Below the pieces are notes generated by a model. That model was not told the DNA's origin. It saw only the letters and a list, made by a program, of their open reading frames with translations, and ran no database searches. A program made the translations under genes and the position numbers. DNA of 64,000 bases. Source: Lumbricus rubellus (taxonomy: Eukaryota > Annelida > Clitellata > Crassiclitellata > Lumbricidae). This document shows, piece by piece, positions 1 to 10,990 of the stretch; the stretch's first letter is position 1; every line of letters starts with the position of its first letter. The DNA is taken from the NCBI GenBank assembly GCA_945859605.1, contig OX243822.1:26372185-26436184 (forward strand). The letters run 5' to 3'.

Positions 1-426
1 CTGTCCAAGATCGATCCCATACCGCAAGATGCAATCCTCTACCGTGGAATCAGCTTCAGACCGGAGAAACCGAAGGCTTGTCGACTCTTCTGGAAAGCGT
101 TTTCCTCGGCTACGTTGGATTTTCCGACCGCAAAAGGCTTTGCCGGTTCCAATGGAATGATACTCAAGTTTCAACCACAGGTTTCACGTTACGCAGCTCA
201 AGTAGGGAAGTTGTCGAAATTCCCCGATGAAAAGGAGGTAATTCTACCTCCGTTCATGTCGTTTGAGTTAATAAACGAAGACGGACCAGACTTCTATTTC
301 AATTTTCGAGCACCTAAAGCCCAAGAGCTTCTTATTAACCCATCATTTTTCTGCGGTTTATTCGATTTGGTTTGCTTAAAAAATACCGCTTATCTTCTTC
401 CCGTTATCAGTGTACCAATCGGATGA
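1..426 (+). CDS. ADP-ribosyltransferase (ART) C-terminal part, 5' end outside window
   Basis: The frame is open from base 1 to the TGA at 424-426 (141 codons). It shows the R-S-E signature of arginine-specific mono-ADP-ribosyltransferases. These are LYRG near the start, FSSAT about 21 residues later, and FPDEKEVILPPF with the E-x-E pair that in this family carries the catalytic glutamate. Such enzymes move ADP-ribose from NAD to arginine side chains, usually at the cell surface or in secretions. After the catalytic end comes a hydrophobic tail (FFCGLFDLVCL...AYLLPV), which could be a membrane or GPI-type signal; that is inference. The only ATG in reach is internal, so the true start lies upstream of the window. 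It is clearly paralogous to the ART at 11852-12741 (shared IPQ-A-LYRGISFRP stretch). No stop or frameshift is seen in this part. Confidence 0.8.
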   Translation: MSKIDPIPQDAILYRGISFRPEKPKACRLFWKAFSSATLDFPTAKGFAGSNGMILKFQPQVSRYAAQVGKLSKFPDEKEVILPPFMSFELINEDGPDFYFNFRAPKAQELLINPSFFCGLFDLVCLKNTAYLLPVISVPIG

Positions 427-814
427 CCGTCTTATGCCATGCCATCATTCTCTTTTGCCGTCAAAATTTTAATTAACTTCATGCATGTGATTCCTTCTTG
501 TTAATTAGACATTGATCACTAACTTAGAAAACGATAGGCCTACAATATAATTCTTATAACCTATAATTATTGACATTGCGTCCAATTGTATTCAAGAGAC
601 CAACGTATACGCCCTAAACGTTATTGTGAGCCTAAAATTAAAATTTGTTGTGTTTCCTCCTTTTGTTAATTATATGCAATTAAAAAATCTAGTAGGTGTA
701 GCCTACGTTATTAATAGAGATCACAAAGCAGCGATCGTTAAACTCGCGATCTCAACATAGTTTGAAACTTTGAGCAACATGCAGTTATTGTCACCAACCC
801 ATGATGTATTTAAA
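427..814. other. No gene seen; AT-rich 3' flank of the ART copy
   Basis: AT-rich sequence directly after the ART stop. I see no coding frame, tandem repeat or element end. It may include the ART 3' UTR. Confidence 0.5.
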
Positions 815-1735
815 CATCCATTTTCATTAATCCGGCCTTTATCTGATCATGATTTCCTTTCATCAATCCAACTTCTACTTTACCAAGAATTTTTTGCATC
901 AGTCAACTTCCATTTTATCATGAATTATTTTCATCAATAGCCTATAACTTCTATGTTGGCAATAATTAATTCTTGTAATCGATTCAGCTTCAGAATCTGC
1001 TCAAGCGACAGTTATTTTCATCAACCAGGTTTTCTTTGAACAACAATAATTATATCGATTTTCATCATTCTGGCTTCAATTGAAGCATGATTTCCTCTCA
1101 TTAATCCAGCTTCCTTTATATCATAAATTCTTTTCACGAATCCAGGATCTGCTCAAGCAAGTTATTTTCATCAACTCAGCTTCTATTTAAACAACTATTT
1201 CCATCATTCCCGCTTCTTTTTAGGCATGACTTCCTTTCATCAATCCAACTTCTATTTTACAAGGAATCATTTTCATCATTCAGCTTCCATTTAATGGTAA
1301 ATTTCTTTCATCAATCCAACTTCTATATTCTATGTTGTTTAACCCTCATCCTACCAACACGTTTTACCGTATGCGGACGTTTCGTCAACGGACGATTCGT
1401 CCACGGACGATTCGTCACAAGGAATAAATTGAATAAATCCAGCTTCCGTTTAGGCACGCGTTCAAATAATCGTTCCAACTTCTATTTGAGCAAGAACTGT
1501 GCTTCGCAGATCCAATTTCCATTTTGGAAAGAATTTGTTTCATCATTCCAGCTTCTTTTGAAGCAAAAACCACGTTTTTTCGATCAATTTCCGCTAAAAA
1601 CGATATTTTTCACCGAAAAACTTCTCCTTAAGCTATGAACTCTTTCCATCAATCCCACTTCCATTTCAGGAAAACATATTTTCATTAATCCCGCTTTCAC
1701 GTCTCAAGAATTCTTTTCATCAATCTATTTTTACT
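815..1735. repeat. Degenerate minisatellite, about 36-40 bp period
   Basis: The phrase TTTCATCAATCCAACTTCTA recurs with variants (CATTAATCC, CATCATTCC, CAGCTTCCATTT) every 35-45 bases. Spacers look like TTANNAAGAATT. The array continues on both sides of the TTAA junction at 1339, so the left end of the piggyBac-like element lies inside it. Confidence 0.6.
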
Positions 1736-3325
1736 CAACTACCGCTGGACGAATCGTCCGTTGACGAATCGTCCGTGTACGAAACGTCCGCGAACCCGTT
1801 TTACATACGTTGTTTACCAACTGGGGTCCGAACGGACCCCAAACATATAATACATGCATACTTGTATATATACGCACAGACATACATATATAATTGCATA
1901 TATGTATGTATGTATGTAGCCTATGCATGTATGTATGCATGTTTGTATAAACGCATGTATGTATGTATGTTTGTATGTATGTATGCATGCAAAGGTGTAT
2001 GTAAGTATAATATGCATGTATATGTACTATTATGTATGTGTTTGTAAATGTATGTATGTACATATGTATGTATGTATGTATGTATGTATGAATGTATCAT
2101 GCATACATGCGTACATGCATACAAACATACATACATGTATACATACATTATGCATGTATGTACGTATGTATGTACGACATTGTACATACGTACGTACGTA
2201 TCTATAACATAACATAACATAACAGGGTTTATGGTGGTTCAGTAGACTCATGATCTGTGTAAGAACCACCACTATGTATATATATATGTATGTATGTATA
2301 TATGTATTATACATGAATACAATACACACATACATACATTCTGTATGTATGCATGTACTTATGTATATATGTATGTATGTATTGTATGCACGTATGTATT
2401 GTATGTATGTATGTTGTATGTATTTATGTATGTATGCGTGTATGTATTTATGCATGCATAAATGTATGTATGTTTGTATGTATGCATGCAAGCAGTATGT
2501 GTGCATGAATGTCTATATCTATGCACGTAAGTATGTATGAATACATATATGTATGCATATGCGTACGTATGTATGTAAGCACGTTCGTACATATATACAA
2601 TATACATACGTGCATACATGCATGCATACATGCATACATACACGCATACATACAAACATACATACATTCATACGTATCTACATGCATCAATATAGCCTAC
2701 ATACACACATGAAGAGCAATCAATTGTCAAACATGCGGGTATTCTTGCATGAATGTAGGTATGTATGTTTGTATGTATGTGTGTATGCTTGTATGTATAC
2801 TTGCATGTGTGTGCATATTTGCATGTATTTGTGTTTAAATATAATATGTTAGTATTCAGCATGCATGTATGCATGCATGTCGTTTTGCTTTTATGTACAT
2901 ACGTTCGTGATATACAGTTTGAATGTGTGCATGTATGTTTGTATGCATGTGTGTGTATGTTTGTATATATGTATGCACACATGTTTTGGGTTATGTACAT
3001 AAATAACATTACCTTGACGAATTGTCCTTTGAAAAACAGTCCTAGAACCCAAATCTTGTATTACAAAGTTGCAGAAACCCATCTCTACATTGGTTAAAAG
3101 GCTGATTCTTAAGCTTTTTTACGCTGGGGTCCGTTCGGACCCCAACAGAAAAATTCATTAAAAATTAAAAATAATTTTTTTCGAAAAAGTACCTATAGCA
3201 TATCATGTAGGACAGACCTATAGACAAATTCATAAAATGCCGACTCTTAATCATTTATTGCAAAAAAGTTGCACAGCAGTTTATGTGCTTGGGGTCCGAA
3301 CGGACCCCACTTGGTAGGATGAGGG
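1343..3325. mobile_element. piggyBac-like non-autonomous element (TTAA-flanked)
   Basis: The ends are inverted copies: TTAACCCTCATCCTACCAA at 1339-1357 and TTGGTAGGATGAGGGTTAA at 3311-3329. TTAA occurs on both outer sides (1339-1342 and 3326-3329), and CCCT follows the TTAA as in piggyBac elements. Subterminal inverted blocks of GGACGATTCGTC type lie at 1372-1420 and 1741-1795. Three copies of the palindrome GGGGTCCGnnCGGACCCC lie at about 1822, 3125 and 3292. No transposase is visible; the inside is mostly a tetranucleotide repeat. The minisatellite around it continues inside (1430-1735), so the left end could instead be a separate partial insertion. Confidence 0.6.
1845..2990. repeat. Compound (ATGT)n/(ATAC)n microsatellite
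   Basis: More than 1 kb of TATG/TATGTATGC/CATACATA units that switch strand sense (TATG-rich to about 2095, CATA-rich about 2100-2140, then mixed). Every frame on both strands is open here because the unit has no stop, so the many open frames are not genes. Confidence 0.9.
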
Positions 3326-3333
3326 TTAAACGT

Positions 3334-3924
3334 CATATAATAAATCGCTGAATTGGTCTTTTACTGCCAGAGTATTGCCACCCATCTGGCAAACCTTCTT
3401 CATTTTGTCCTGACTTAGTACCGGCATAGGGACGTTGTTGGTTCCCTGTGGTGGAGGATGGACGCAGCTTAACGTCATCCCCAGGACTCTACTACTGTTT
3501 AGGATAATTATATAATAGATCTAATAATTGTTTTGTGGGTACTGTAGCAATCGCCAAAAATTGATGTGAACTGCAGGTCTGTTGTCGGTTTGACATGTGC
3601 GGAATGCCTGGATTTTCGTGGAAATTGTCGTTAAATCGAAATATTTTAAAAGTTGCTTTATTGATCCATGTATACATAGCTATAATAGCTAGACGTTTAT
3701 TTATCCCCGAAACATGATTTTGTGCGCTGCAATTTGTTCCGATGACTGTTTGGAAAGAATCAGTTAAGTTGAATGATCTCTTCTCGTGTACTTCAATGCA
3801 TGCATGTGCCACTTGTTAGATGCATGTAAAAAGACTAAGCTCAGGCGCCATATAAATCATCGATCACTTTCATACAACTACACATAGAATAGATGGCATG
3901 GCTGTTCTTAGAACCGTTTGAACT
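3334..3924 (-). other. 3' flank/3' UTR of insulin A exon copy 1
   Basis: The part 3650-3924 is similar throughout to 17415-17726, the corresponding region after the second A exon. Shared phrases include AAAGTTGCTTTATT and GCATGCATGTGCCACTTG, with small indels. No coding frame agrees between the copies, so this looks like duplicated 3' UTR. Bases 3334-3649 hold nothing I recognise. Confidence 0.5.
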
Positions 3925-4175
3925 CTATTGTCTTCGACAGTATTCGTTCAGTTCATCCAATGTGCAGGTGTTAACACAGCACTCGCAGACAATGCCAACT
4001 GACCGTCCATTGTTGTCTCGTTTCGAGCGGAGGAACGACGAGGCGACACTCCGATGGAGGAAGTATTCCGATTGTAATCCAGATGGAAATATTGGTTTCG
4101 ACCCATCGCGGGGTCTGGTAGTTGGACATCGGCCTTCGACTCGTTCTGTTTCTTGGCAGTCCCCACGTATATTAT
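3925..4175 (-). CDS. Insulin-related peptide, C-peptide + A-chain exon without a nearby B-chain exon
   Basis: Read on the minus strand, the exon starts after a TTTTCAG acceptor (AG at 4177-4176) in phase 1 and ends at TAG 3927-3925. It is 251 nt, exactly the length of the paralogous exon at 17727-17977. It encodes DNIRGDCQE..., a processing site RSKR, then an A chain VGIVCECCVNTC...LNEYC and a final RRQ. The last 24 residues are identical to the second copy, although at least six codons there differ silently. Seven residues differ in the C-peptide part. I found no B-chain or signal-peptide exon between 4176 and 17726. Either the exon is orphaned or it is spliced to the B exon at 18890-19109, with which its phase is compatible. 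A hAT-like MITE abuts the acceptor. Insulin-type hormones act on receptor tyrosine kinases after secretion. Confidence 0.75.
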
Positions 4176-4183
4176 CTGAAAAC

Positions 4184-4345
4184 CAGGGATGTTTTAAAGC
4201 AGTTTTTAGAAGTGCACAACTCCTTTACCATCACCCATGGTAAATTACTTGTAATCGGAGGACAATGACTTTTTGCCAGTTTTAACTGTACAGAAGTGCT
4301 TCTATAACTGCACATTTTGTGTAAACTGCACGTTAAAAAACCCTG
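4184..4345 (+). mobile_element. Short hAT-like MITE, CAGGG...CCCTG, copy 1
   Basis: Starts CAGGGATGTTTTAAAGCAG, ends CACGTTAAAAAACCCTG, and is about 77% similar by eye to the copies at 46248-46419 (opposite orientation) and 47056-47265. Flanks are CTGAAAAC (4176-4183) and CTAAAAC (4346-4352), a decayed 8-bp duplication. The paralogous site at 17978-17985 is empty (CTAAAAAC once only). Confidence 0.75.
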
Positions 4346-5397
4346 CTAAAACATCACTATTCTTTAAGCCTACATTGCCTATCCAACCATACTAAGCCCT
4401 ACACAATATCTATACCCATCATACTTTACAATAAACCGCACAACGAAATTCTGAGGTCGTAGTGAAAAGTGATAATCATTTGACATGAAAATCAACAAGT
4501 GACGTTAATTTTTCCCAGACAATTCGAAATAACAGAATTACAAGTTTAAACAGCTGTTACTTTTGCAAACATGAAACTTTTCACGTGAAACGTTCAGGGA
4601 TTGTTGGAAATTCATTACCCTGCAAATTGGGCAATTTTCGCAGAAAAAGGTCAATCGGTTGCGAAGATATCGGATTTTATCCGGTGGTACATTATTTTTG
4701 AGCCACCCTGTACGCTAAAGAGCAACTGTATATTGATGCAAAGGCCTATGCATCCGTTTGAGTATATGCAGGCATGTCTAGGTATGTGGTTTGATTTAGG
4801 ATGTGACAGCTAGCCTGCAGTAAAATATATAAGTTCGTGGCTAGGCTACTTGTAGTGCACGTTTACGATAGCCCAATTCCCCGCACACCCCGAATGCACA
4901 ACCGATGTCACTTGTATGATGCCGTTCTTGGAAGAAATCTAATAGATCCCCACACCACAATGTCATGCGATCGTTACAACACATGTTGCTCTGCTTCTCT
5001 ATAAATAGTGCAGACCGGGGCGTATTTCTGACAAGGAGATAATGACATAATTATTGAGAACATGCAAACAAACTGTTTTACATCCTGCCGTACAGCGATT
5101 CACTCTATCTAACCCACGCAAAACTGGCGTCTCTTCAAAAGTTCAAATGAGTTTAGGTTATCCGGTTTCAGTTGCATCATAGAAAACATCGCTTGTCCAA
5201 GGCTGTCATCTATTGCGTTAAGCCAAATTTGATTGCATTGCCGGTTTTCATAGTCATGGGACCCGTGGGCGTAATAATATTAAATGATGTTTACGGTTTT
5301 CAAAATGCCGCGCCCATATAAATAATTTCTTAATTAAACAAACTAATTCTGTGTGTTTTACGACCATATTCACTGGAAACAGCCTTAACGGAACCCA
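4346..5397. other. Intron remnant then unassigned sequence; one mariner-like end
   Basis: Bases 4346-4405 match the start of the intron of the second insulin copy (17986-18045: AAGCCTACATTGCCTATCC and AAGCCCTACAC shared), then the two diverge. GAGCCACCCTG followed by TA at 4700-4712 looks like one end of a mariner-type element; I could not find its partner end. Nothing resembling a B-chain exon is visible. Confidence 0.4.
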
Positions 5398-6326
5398 ATG
5401 GAGGCGCCAGGATTTCAGGTTTGGGGAAGCTGAAGCCTATAAGTCCATCCTCTCTAGGCTATAGCAGAGACGCAACTAGAACATTTTCGTTGATAGTGCT
5501 CATATTGCGAGTGCCGGAGGCACAAAGCCAACACCGGCTATGGGTCTGGGAGAACGTCGTAAGCACCCCAGCGGTGTGTGGGAAGAGCACCATGCAGAAA
5601 CTAACGCAATTATTTTAGCTGCTGACGTTTCATGCTCTTGTTTGCTATAGCTGTTAGCTGTTTATGAACGATAAAATCATGAAAATTTCAAGAAGAGGTC
5701 GTTTTGCAGATTCGCAGACTGACAGGATAACAAAGTGAAAGTTTCATTTTAAACGACACAAGTTTCGTCTTTACCTTGCTAGCCATAACCCATAAAGGTA
5801 CAGTGTACGCCTATAACAAATGTATATTATATAGCCTACTGTCATAATATTATGGATATCGAAAATGTTCAGCACTGATAGCCTTGGTTTATAACCTCCT
5901 ATTGTTTACATTTTTTGTATATCCGCATGGTAATGGTAACATGTTAAGCTGTAACATGATCTCCACAAAATTCTCTTAATTTAAATAGGCTTTGAATTTC
6001 CACACTGCAAGGGTAGCATTTTAAACTGTTGTCTTAACAACGTTGTTCGTCATTGGGGATAAACAGCGGATAACACTGGAAATTTATAATGAAATTTCTG
6101 AAATATTTCTGAAGGCATCTCTTCCCCAACCACAGCCTTTGGCGACCTTCTCCAGACATCTACATCTCCGCCAATGAGAGCTGCTGCTAATCGAATAAGC
6201 TTACCCCATTTCCAAATGTAATTGTATAGGACTACCGGTGTAGCCCTTCAGCAGGCGGGCGGGTTGCACATGATGTATATGGTTCCACGACAACTGGTCC
6301 ACCGACAAGTCAACGACAACTGGTCC

Positions 6327-6408
6327 CAGTCAGTCAGTCAGTCAGTCAGTCAGTCAGTCAGTCAGTCAGTCAGTCAGTCAGTCAGTCAGTCAGTCAGTCA
6401 GTCAGTCA
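6327..6408. repeat. (CAGT)n microsatellite
   Basis: About 20 uninterrupted CAGT units. It gives an SVSQ-repeat frame that is not a gene. Confidence 0.95.
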
Positions 6409-7430
6409 ATCAATCATAATTTATAGCCTATAGCGCCCCATCCAACTACAACTCGTCCACCGAAATAGAAGCCGGATTAATGAGAAAGCGCTTGAGAAAT
6501 GGAAGGAGAATGAGGGGCTACACACGAAAAAGGGTTTTTCAATTAACAGCAGCAATCATGGGGAGACTTTGGGGCCATGATGACGGTCTCCAAATTTGTG
6601 GTCAAGCCCGGCGTAGGGTGTGCGGGGCCCAAGGCAGCAAGCGATTCTCAGAAAAGGTTCTCAAGCATGCCATTTGCGAAGTTGATTTCCTGCCAATAAG
6701 GCACTGTATAGTGTATACCATATATGCTTTAATATTCTAGAAAACTCTAATTCTACCGGTAGGCCTAGCCCAAGGCAGAAAGTGGTTTGGGAAAGTTGCC
6801 GGTTCTGACTTTGGTGGACGAGCCGAAGCCTTTAAACCGAAACTTTTCTCACGATCTTTTTTGCTCATTCGCCCAAGATTGTTCAAATTTCACCCATTGT
6901 TGGTACCTGACAACCTTTTTTTTACTCATTTACCTAACAAAAATCAAAATCATACAATTTTTACCTACTTTTTGTGTCTGACGACCTGTTTTTTTTAGTT
7001 ATTTGCCCAATATTTTAAAAAAAATTGCTACACGGCTGAGACCCGGCACCAGCAGGTCACGTAAATCAATGTCGGGTCGCAGACCCTGACAGACCCGGCT
7101 CCCTTTCAGTCCTGGCTTAGCCTGCATGTACATTATAGATATACATGTAGTAGTTGTGACTCGCTTTATTTGCAGACTCGCTCTTTTGGAGTCTCTCCCA
7201 ACACACCCAATCACTTTCATTTGGTAGAATGACCTCAGCATTGCTGCCAAGCGATCAAAGCTGCCAATATTATCACAGTAAAAATTAAGGTGAGTAGCGC
7301 GGGGCCCTGAAAAAGAAGGCCCACGGCGGCTGCAGATTCGTTCGCCTTTCCCTAATGCCGGGCATGTTTGTGGTTGTGGGAAGGAGTCTCGTAGACGCTT
7401 AACTGTAGGCCGACCCAAATATTTAATAAA

Positions 7431-8040
7431 TATTTCAGATATATCATTATAAATTTCTACAGTGTTATCCGTAATTGTTTATCCACAATGAGCAATTTTG
7501 TTAAGACAACATCTTAAAGTGCTATACCCTTGCAGTGAGGAAATTCAAAAATTAAAACTTGGTAAGTAGAGACACGTTTTATTGAACTCTCAAACAAGGT
7601 CTTTCACCAATGAAAGTATGAGAAATATTTGTTGAGATGACAGCTTAAAATGTTACCATGCTAGTGTGGAGATTTAAAAATTTAAACAACAGGAGGGGCA
7701 CTTTCTGAAGTCACAAACCACGATTATGATCAGCACTGAGGTGTTGAGACATTTAGATAGAATGGGGTCGTGGGGAGGGGATATTATTTTATTGAACTCT
7801 TAAACCATGTCTTTCAGCAATGAAATTGTGAGAGATTTTTGCTGCGATGGCAGCTCCAAATAATACCATAACAGTACTGTTAGGAAATTTGACAGATCTA
7901 AGCAATAGGAGGAGTCACTTTCGAAGTCTTAAACCACGACTAGCAGCACTGAAATGATGAGTATTTTCACTACAATGACCGTCAAAAATGCTACCATTGC
8001 AGCATGGAAATAAATAAAAACATTTAGATAATGGGGCAGG
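7431..8040. repeat. Subterminal tandem array, about 190-bp units
   Basis: Three to four diverged units, each containing TTTATTGAACTCT..AACCA.GTCTTTCA.CAATGAAA, then GAGAxATTTxTT, then TACCAT..AGxxTGG, then ATTTAGATAATGGGG-type endings. One unit is found in inverted orientation in the left arm at 5985-6110. Confidence 0.5.
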
Positions 8041-8722
8041 GGCATATCTCCTCACCAAACTCATCCCTCTGCTAGTGGCTCAACACTAAGTAATGGCTGC
8101 AAATTACACAAAATTATAGGTTAAGCCTTCACAGAATTAGCTCTTAAAATTAGGAAATTACACATTTTAGGTGCATGGGTTGAACCCGTAAACCCCATAG
8201 GCCTACATATGACATGCCCCTAGGGTTTTCCTATTCAGTAGGCATACCCATAATTATAACAGTATACTTATAAACTTATTGGGCCATAGGCCTACGCTTT
8301 TAATTTGTGTGATTATAGTAAAGAGGAAACCCATTTCTTTTACAATAAAATTTTGACATTCTTATACTGGTAGTCTGCGACTCTGCAAAACGACTCTTAT
8401 TGAAGTTTTCATGATTTTATCGTTCATAAATAGCTGGCAAAAAGAGTCTAAAAAGGGCTCCAGTTGAGTTCAACAGAGCTAAAAATGCGTTGGTGGCTGG
8501 GGCTCCGCCCCAGACCCCGCTGGGTGAGCTTACGACGCTCCCCCAGACCCTCTAGGTGGTACGAGCTTCGTGCTTTCGGCACTCGCAGCTTCGCGCCTTC
8601 AGCGCTTGCAATAATTAATTAAGAACACCCTCAAGGAAATGTTCTATAGTTGCGCCCCTAGGAGGAAGGAAGGACTTAGGGCTTCAGCCTCCCCCCAAAC
8701 AAAGATCCTGGCGCCGCCACTG

Positions 8723-9810
8723 TAGGCACAGGCTATATAAATTTTGTGCAAATAATGATAGTGAATTTTAGCACAGGACCAACATAATTATAAGCACGAC
8801 GCAGACGGCTGCACTGATAGGATAGCTAAATTTAGGTAATTCTGAGCGCAACCAATAGTGACAATTCTGGCGATTCATGTAGGGCCTTGTAGGCTATATA
8901 AATTTAGAGCTCGGTGCGCTTTATGCAGTGAACCGTACTCTTTGTGAATGGTTATACTTACAATTGTGATAGCGTTCTGAAGTCAAATTGTCAAAAATTT
9001 CTATACGTCAACGGTGAGATTTAAATCATATTAGTAGCCTACTGATCTACGCGAAAGCTAAAAACCCTGAGTTGCGTTTTCTTATATATAAAATTATGAT
9101 TCAGTACACATCTGTTAGGCTAGAGTCTTTACTTCTGATTAGATAAGTGCTTTATGTTGATCTGCATGATCTTGTGCGAACTTGTGTTCACAATTTAAAT
9201 TTGAAAAGATCTCAATTATAGGCTACCTTTAAATTTTCTCAAATACTTACTTAACCAAAGTTATATGAAAAACAAAAAGACTTGTAATAGGTCACCCATT
9301 ATTTGGAAAAGCACACTCTGATCTAATGACGTGATTGGTCAGGTGGTTAAGTTAAAACATTTAGAGTTCTAGCTTTGTGTTCTGGAGAAATACATTGAAT
9401 CAACCTGTTAATCTATTGAAGACGTCATTACCAGACCAGAACACTTGAACGTCTTGAAGTCAGTCAGAACTTTAAATGAGCAAAAACATGAACTTCAACC
9501 CATTCTCAGAGTTACCCTCGAAAGTGATTCAGTGTCAAAATTGAAATGTCTTAAATTCGATTGCTCAGACGCGGCATCGACTGAACCCCTTTAATTAGAT
9601 CACGACAACGCTGCCTTTTAAACTTATATCAGATCGGATAAGATGTCAGATTGAATAGTGTTAGACAAGACACATTAGGGTTGAGGTGGAGTAGATTAGC
9701 CTATAGTTCGATTGATGAGCTTGATTAACTTTTAATTATTGCAATCGGGTTCGGATGGCAAGCAATATTATATTTGTCTTGTGAAGGACTATCATAATTA
9801 TAGCAATTTA
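8723..9810. other. No gene seen
   Basis: AT-rich unique-looking sequence. I see no coding frame, array or element end. Confidence 0.5.
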
Positions 9811-10142
9811 TACAGGGTGGGACAAAAAAACCCACCCTAGGTGTTTGACAATATCTTGGCCAGAATTAAGAATTTTGAAATCAAATTTTACAGTCTTAAA
9901 GACAATTCATATTTACACATGATGGCCAGATTTCGTCAGAAATATTTCAGCCAGAACAAAGCTTATACCACTTTTAGTGAGGCCACCCACCGTTTTTTGA
10001 CGATTCAAAACGTAGCACAACAAAAAGTAGCAAAAACACGATTTTATTAAGTCTCATCTAAAATAATTGTTATCAAATAGCCTTGATATTGTCAGATGAT
10101 CATTATTATTACTAGTTTAAGCAGAAACAGGGTACCAGCATA

Positions 10143-10649
10143 GGTGCCGTCCATAAAGTACGTCACGCTCCAGGGGTGGAGGGGGGGGGGTGTAAGAAAG
10201 TGTGACAGTTTGTGACAGGGAGAGGGGTCAGGTCATGTGTGACGTCACACATTTCTTTTTTAATGATGTGTATTATATAATTGTCTAGTCTAATTTTTCA
10301 ATATTTTTTTTCAAATTCAATCTACATTGAATTACTGCTTCAATGAATAACTGTGACAACTGTTGACAATTAACTATTCTACTATTAAAATAATTTTAAT
10401 AATGTGATAGTTCTTTTAAGTGGAAACTTTACAGTTTAATAGCGAAGTGTGTTTTAGAATTTAGATTAAATTTGAATAAGGTGTTAATTTTAAAAAAATC
10501 GAAGGTTTGACGTACTTTAGAGGGGAGGGGGGTCCGAGAAAGTGTGACGTACTTTAAGGGGGGGGTCCGAGAAAGTGTGACAGTTTGTGACAGGGAGAGG
10601 GGGGTTAAAAATGGTTAAAAATAGCGTGACGTACTTTATGGACGGCCCC
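10143..10649. mobile_element. Nested MITE, GGnGCCGTCCATAAAGTACG ends
   Basis: The inverted ends GGTGCCGTCCATAAAGTACG (10143) and CGTACTTTATGGACGGCCCC (10630-10649) extend to GTCACGC. Both sides carry ATA next to the ends. Internal G-rich repeats (GTCCGAGAAAGTGTGAC, GTGACAGGGAGAGGGG) occur at 10195-10230 and 10525-10605. There is no coding content. It sits inside the mariner-type element, so it inserted later. Confidence 0.7.
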
Positions 10650-10780
10650 ATAGCCGCACGTCACTGTGGTCACTTAGTAAGATGACAATCAAGTTGGTCA
10701 ATGAGGAATCTGTCAGATTAATATTTTGCTGTTAAAGCAATAAAATTCAAATTTCTAAAAAATGAAAATGGCCAAGATGC

Positions 10781-10990
10781 TTGATAATCAATTGCGAAGA
10801 GCTATGCTGCAGAAATATCACAATCTGCAACCAAAACTGTAGGAGAGCTGTAAAAGAATTGATGAGCGCATTGGAGTTGACATGGGAAGATTTGCCTTTG
10901 GAACGCATCAACAGGGCCATCAAGAACTTTGCAAAGAGACTGAAAAGAAGTTTTTGCACTGGTGGTGGGCACATTGAACACAAGTTGTGA
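10781..10990 (+). pseudogene. Mariner/IS630-type transposase C-terminal remnant
   Basis: A short frame reads ...LTWEDLPLERINRAIKNFAKRLKR...GGGHIEHKL and a stop. This is the usual C-terminal end of Tc1/mariner transposases (W-x-x-LP...I..AI..F..RL...GGHIEH). The catalytic D..D..E part is absent, and a MITE occupies the 5' side. The fragment cannot act alone. Confidence 0.6.

Larger units (their letters stand above)
5398..8722. mobile_element. Large inverted-repeat element with unequal arms
   Basis: The left end GGCGCCAGGAT...GGGGAAGCTGAAGCC (5403 on) and the right end (ATCCTGGCGCCGCC, about 8705-8720) are inverted copies. The match continues inward in blocks. TTATGAACGATAAAATCATG with the following GTCGTTTTGCAGA at 5660-5730 pairs with 8385-8445. 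The block at 5985-6110 (TTCCACACTGCAAGGGTAGC) pairs with 7431-7560. The right arm is longer because it carries a tandem array. The centre (6110-7430) holds the CAGT microsatellite and no recognisable transposase. Target duplication not determined. Confidence 0.55.

Noticed and set aside
1731..3097. Many Tyr/His/Met/Cys-rich frames on both strands
   Set aside because: By-products of the (ATGT)n/(ATAC)n repeat, which lacks stops in several frames.
3893..4243. Plus-strand frame shared with 17770-18009 (MPT-RPLLSRFERRNDEATL), at first sight a conserved gene
   Set aside because: It is the antisense of the insulin A exon. Silent/replacement changes, splice sites and cysteine motifs all fit the minus strand.
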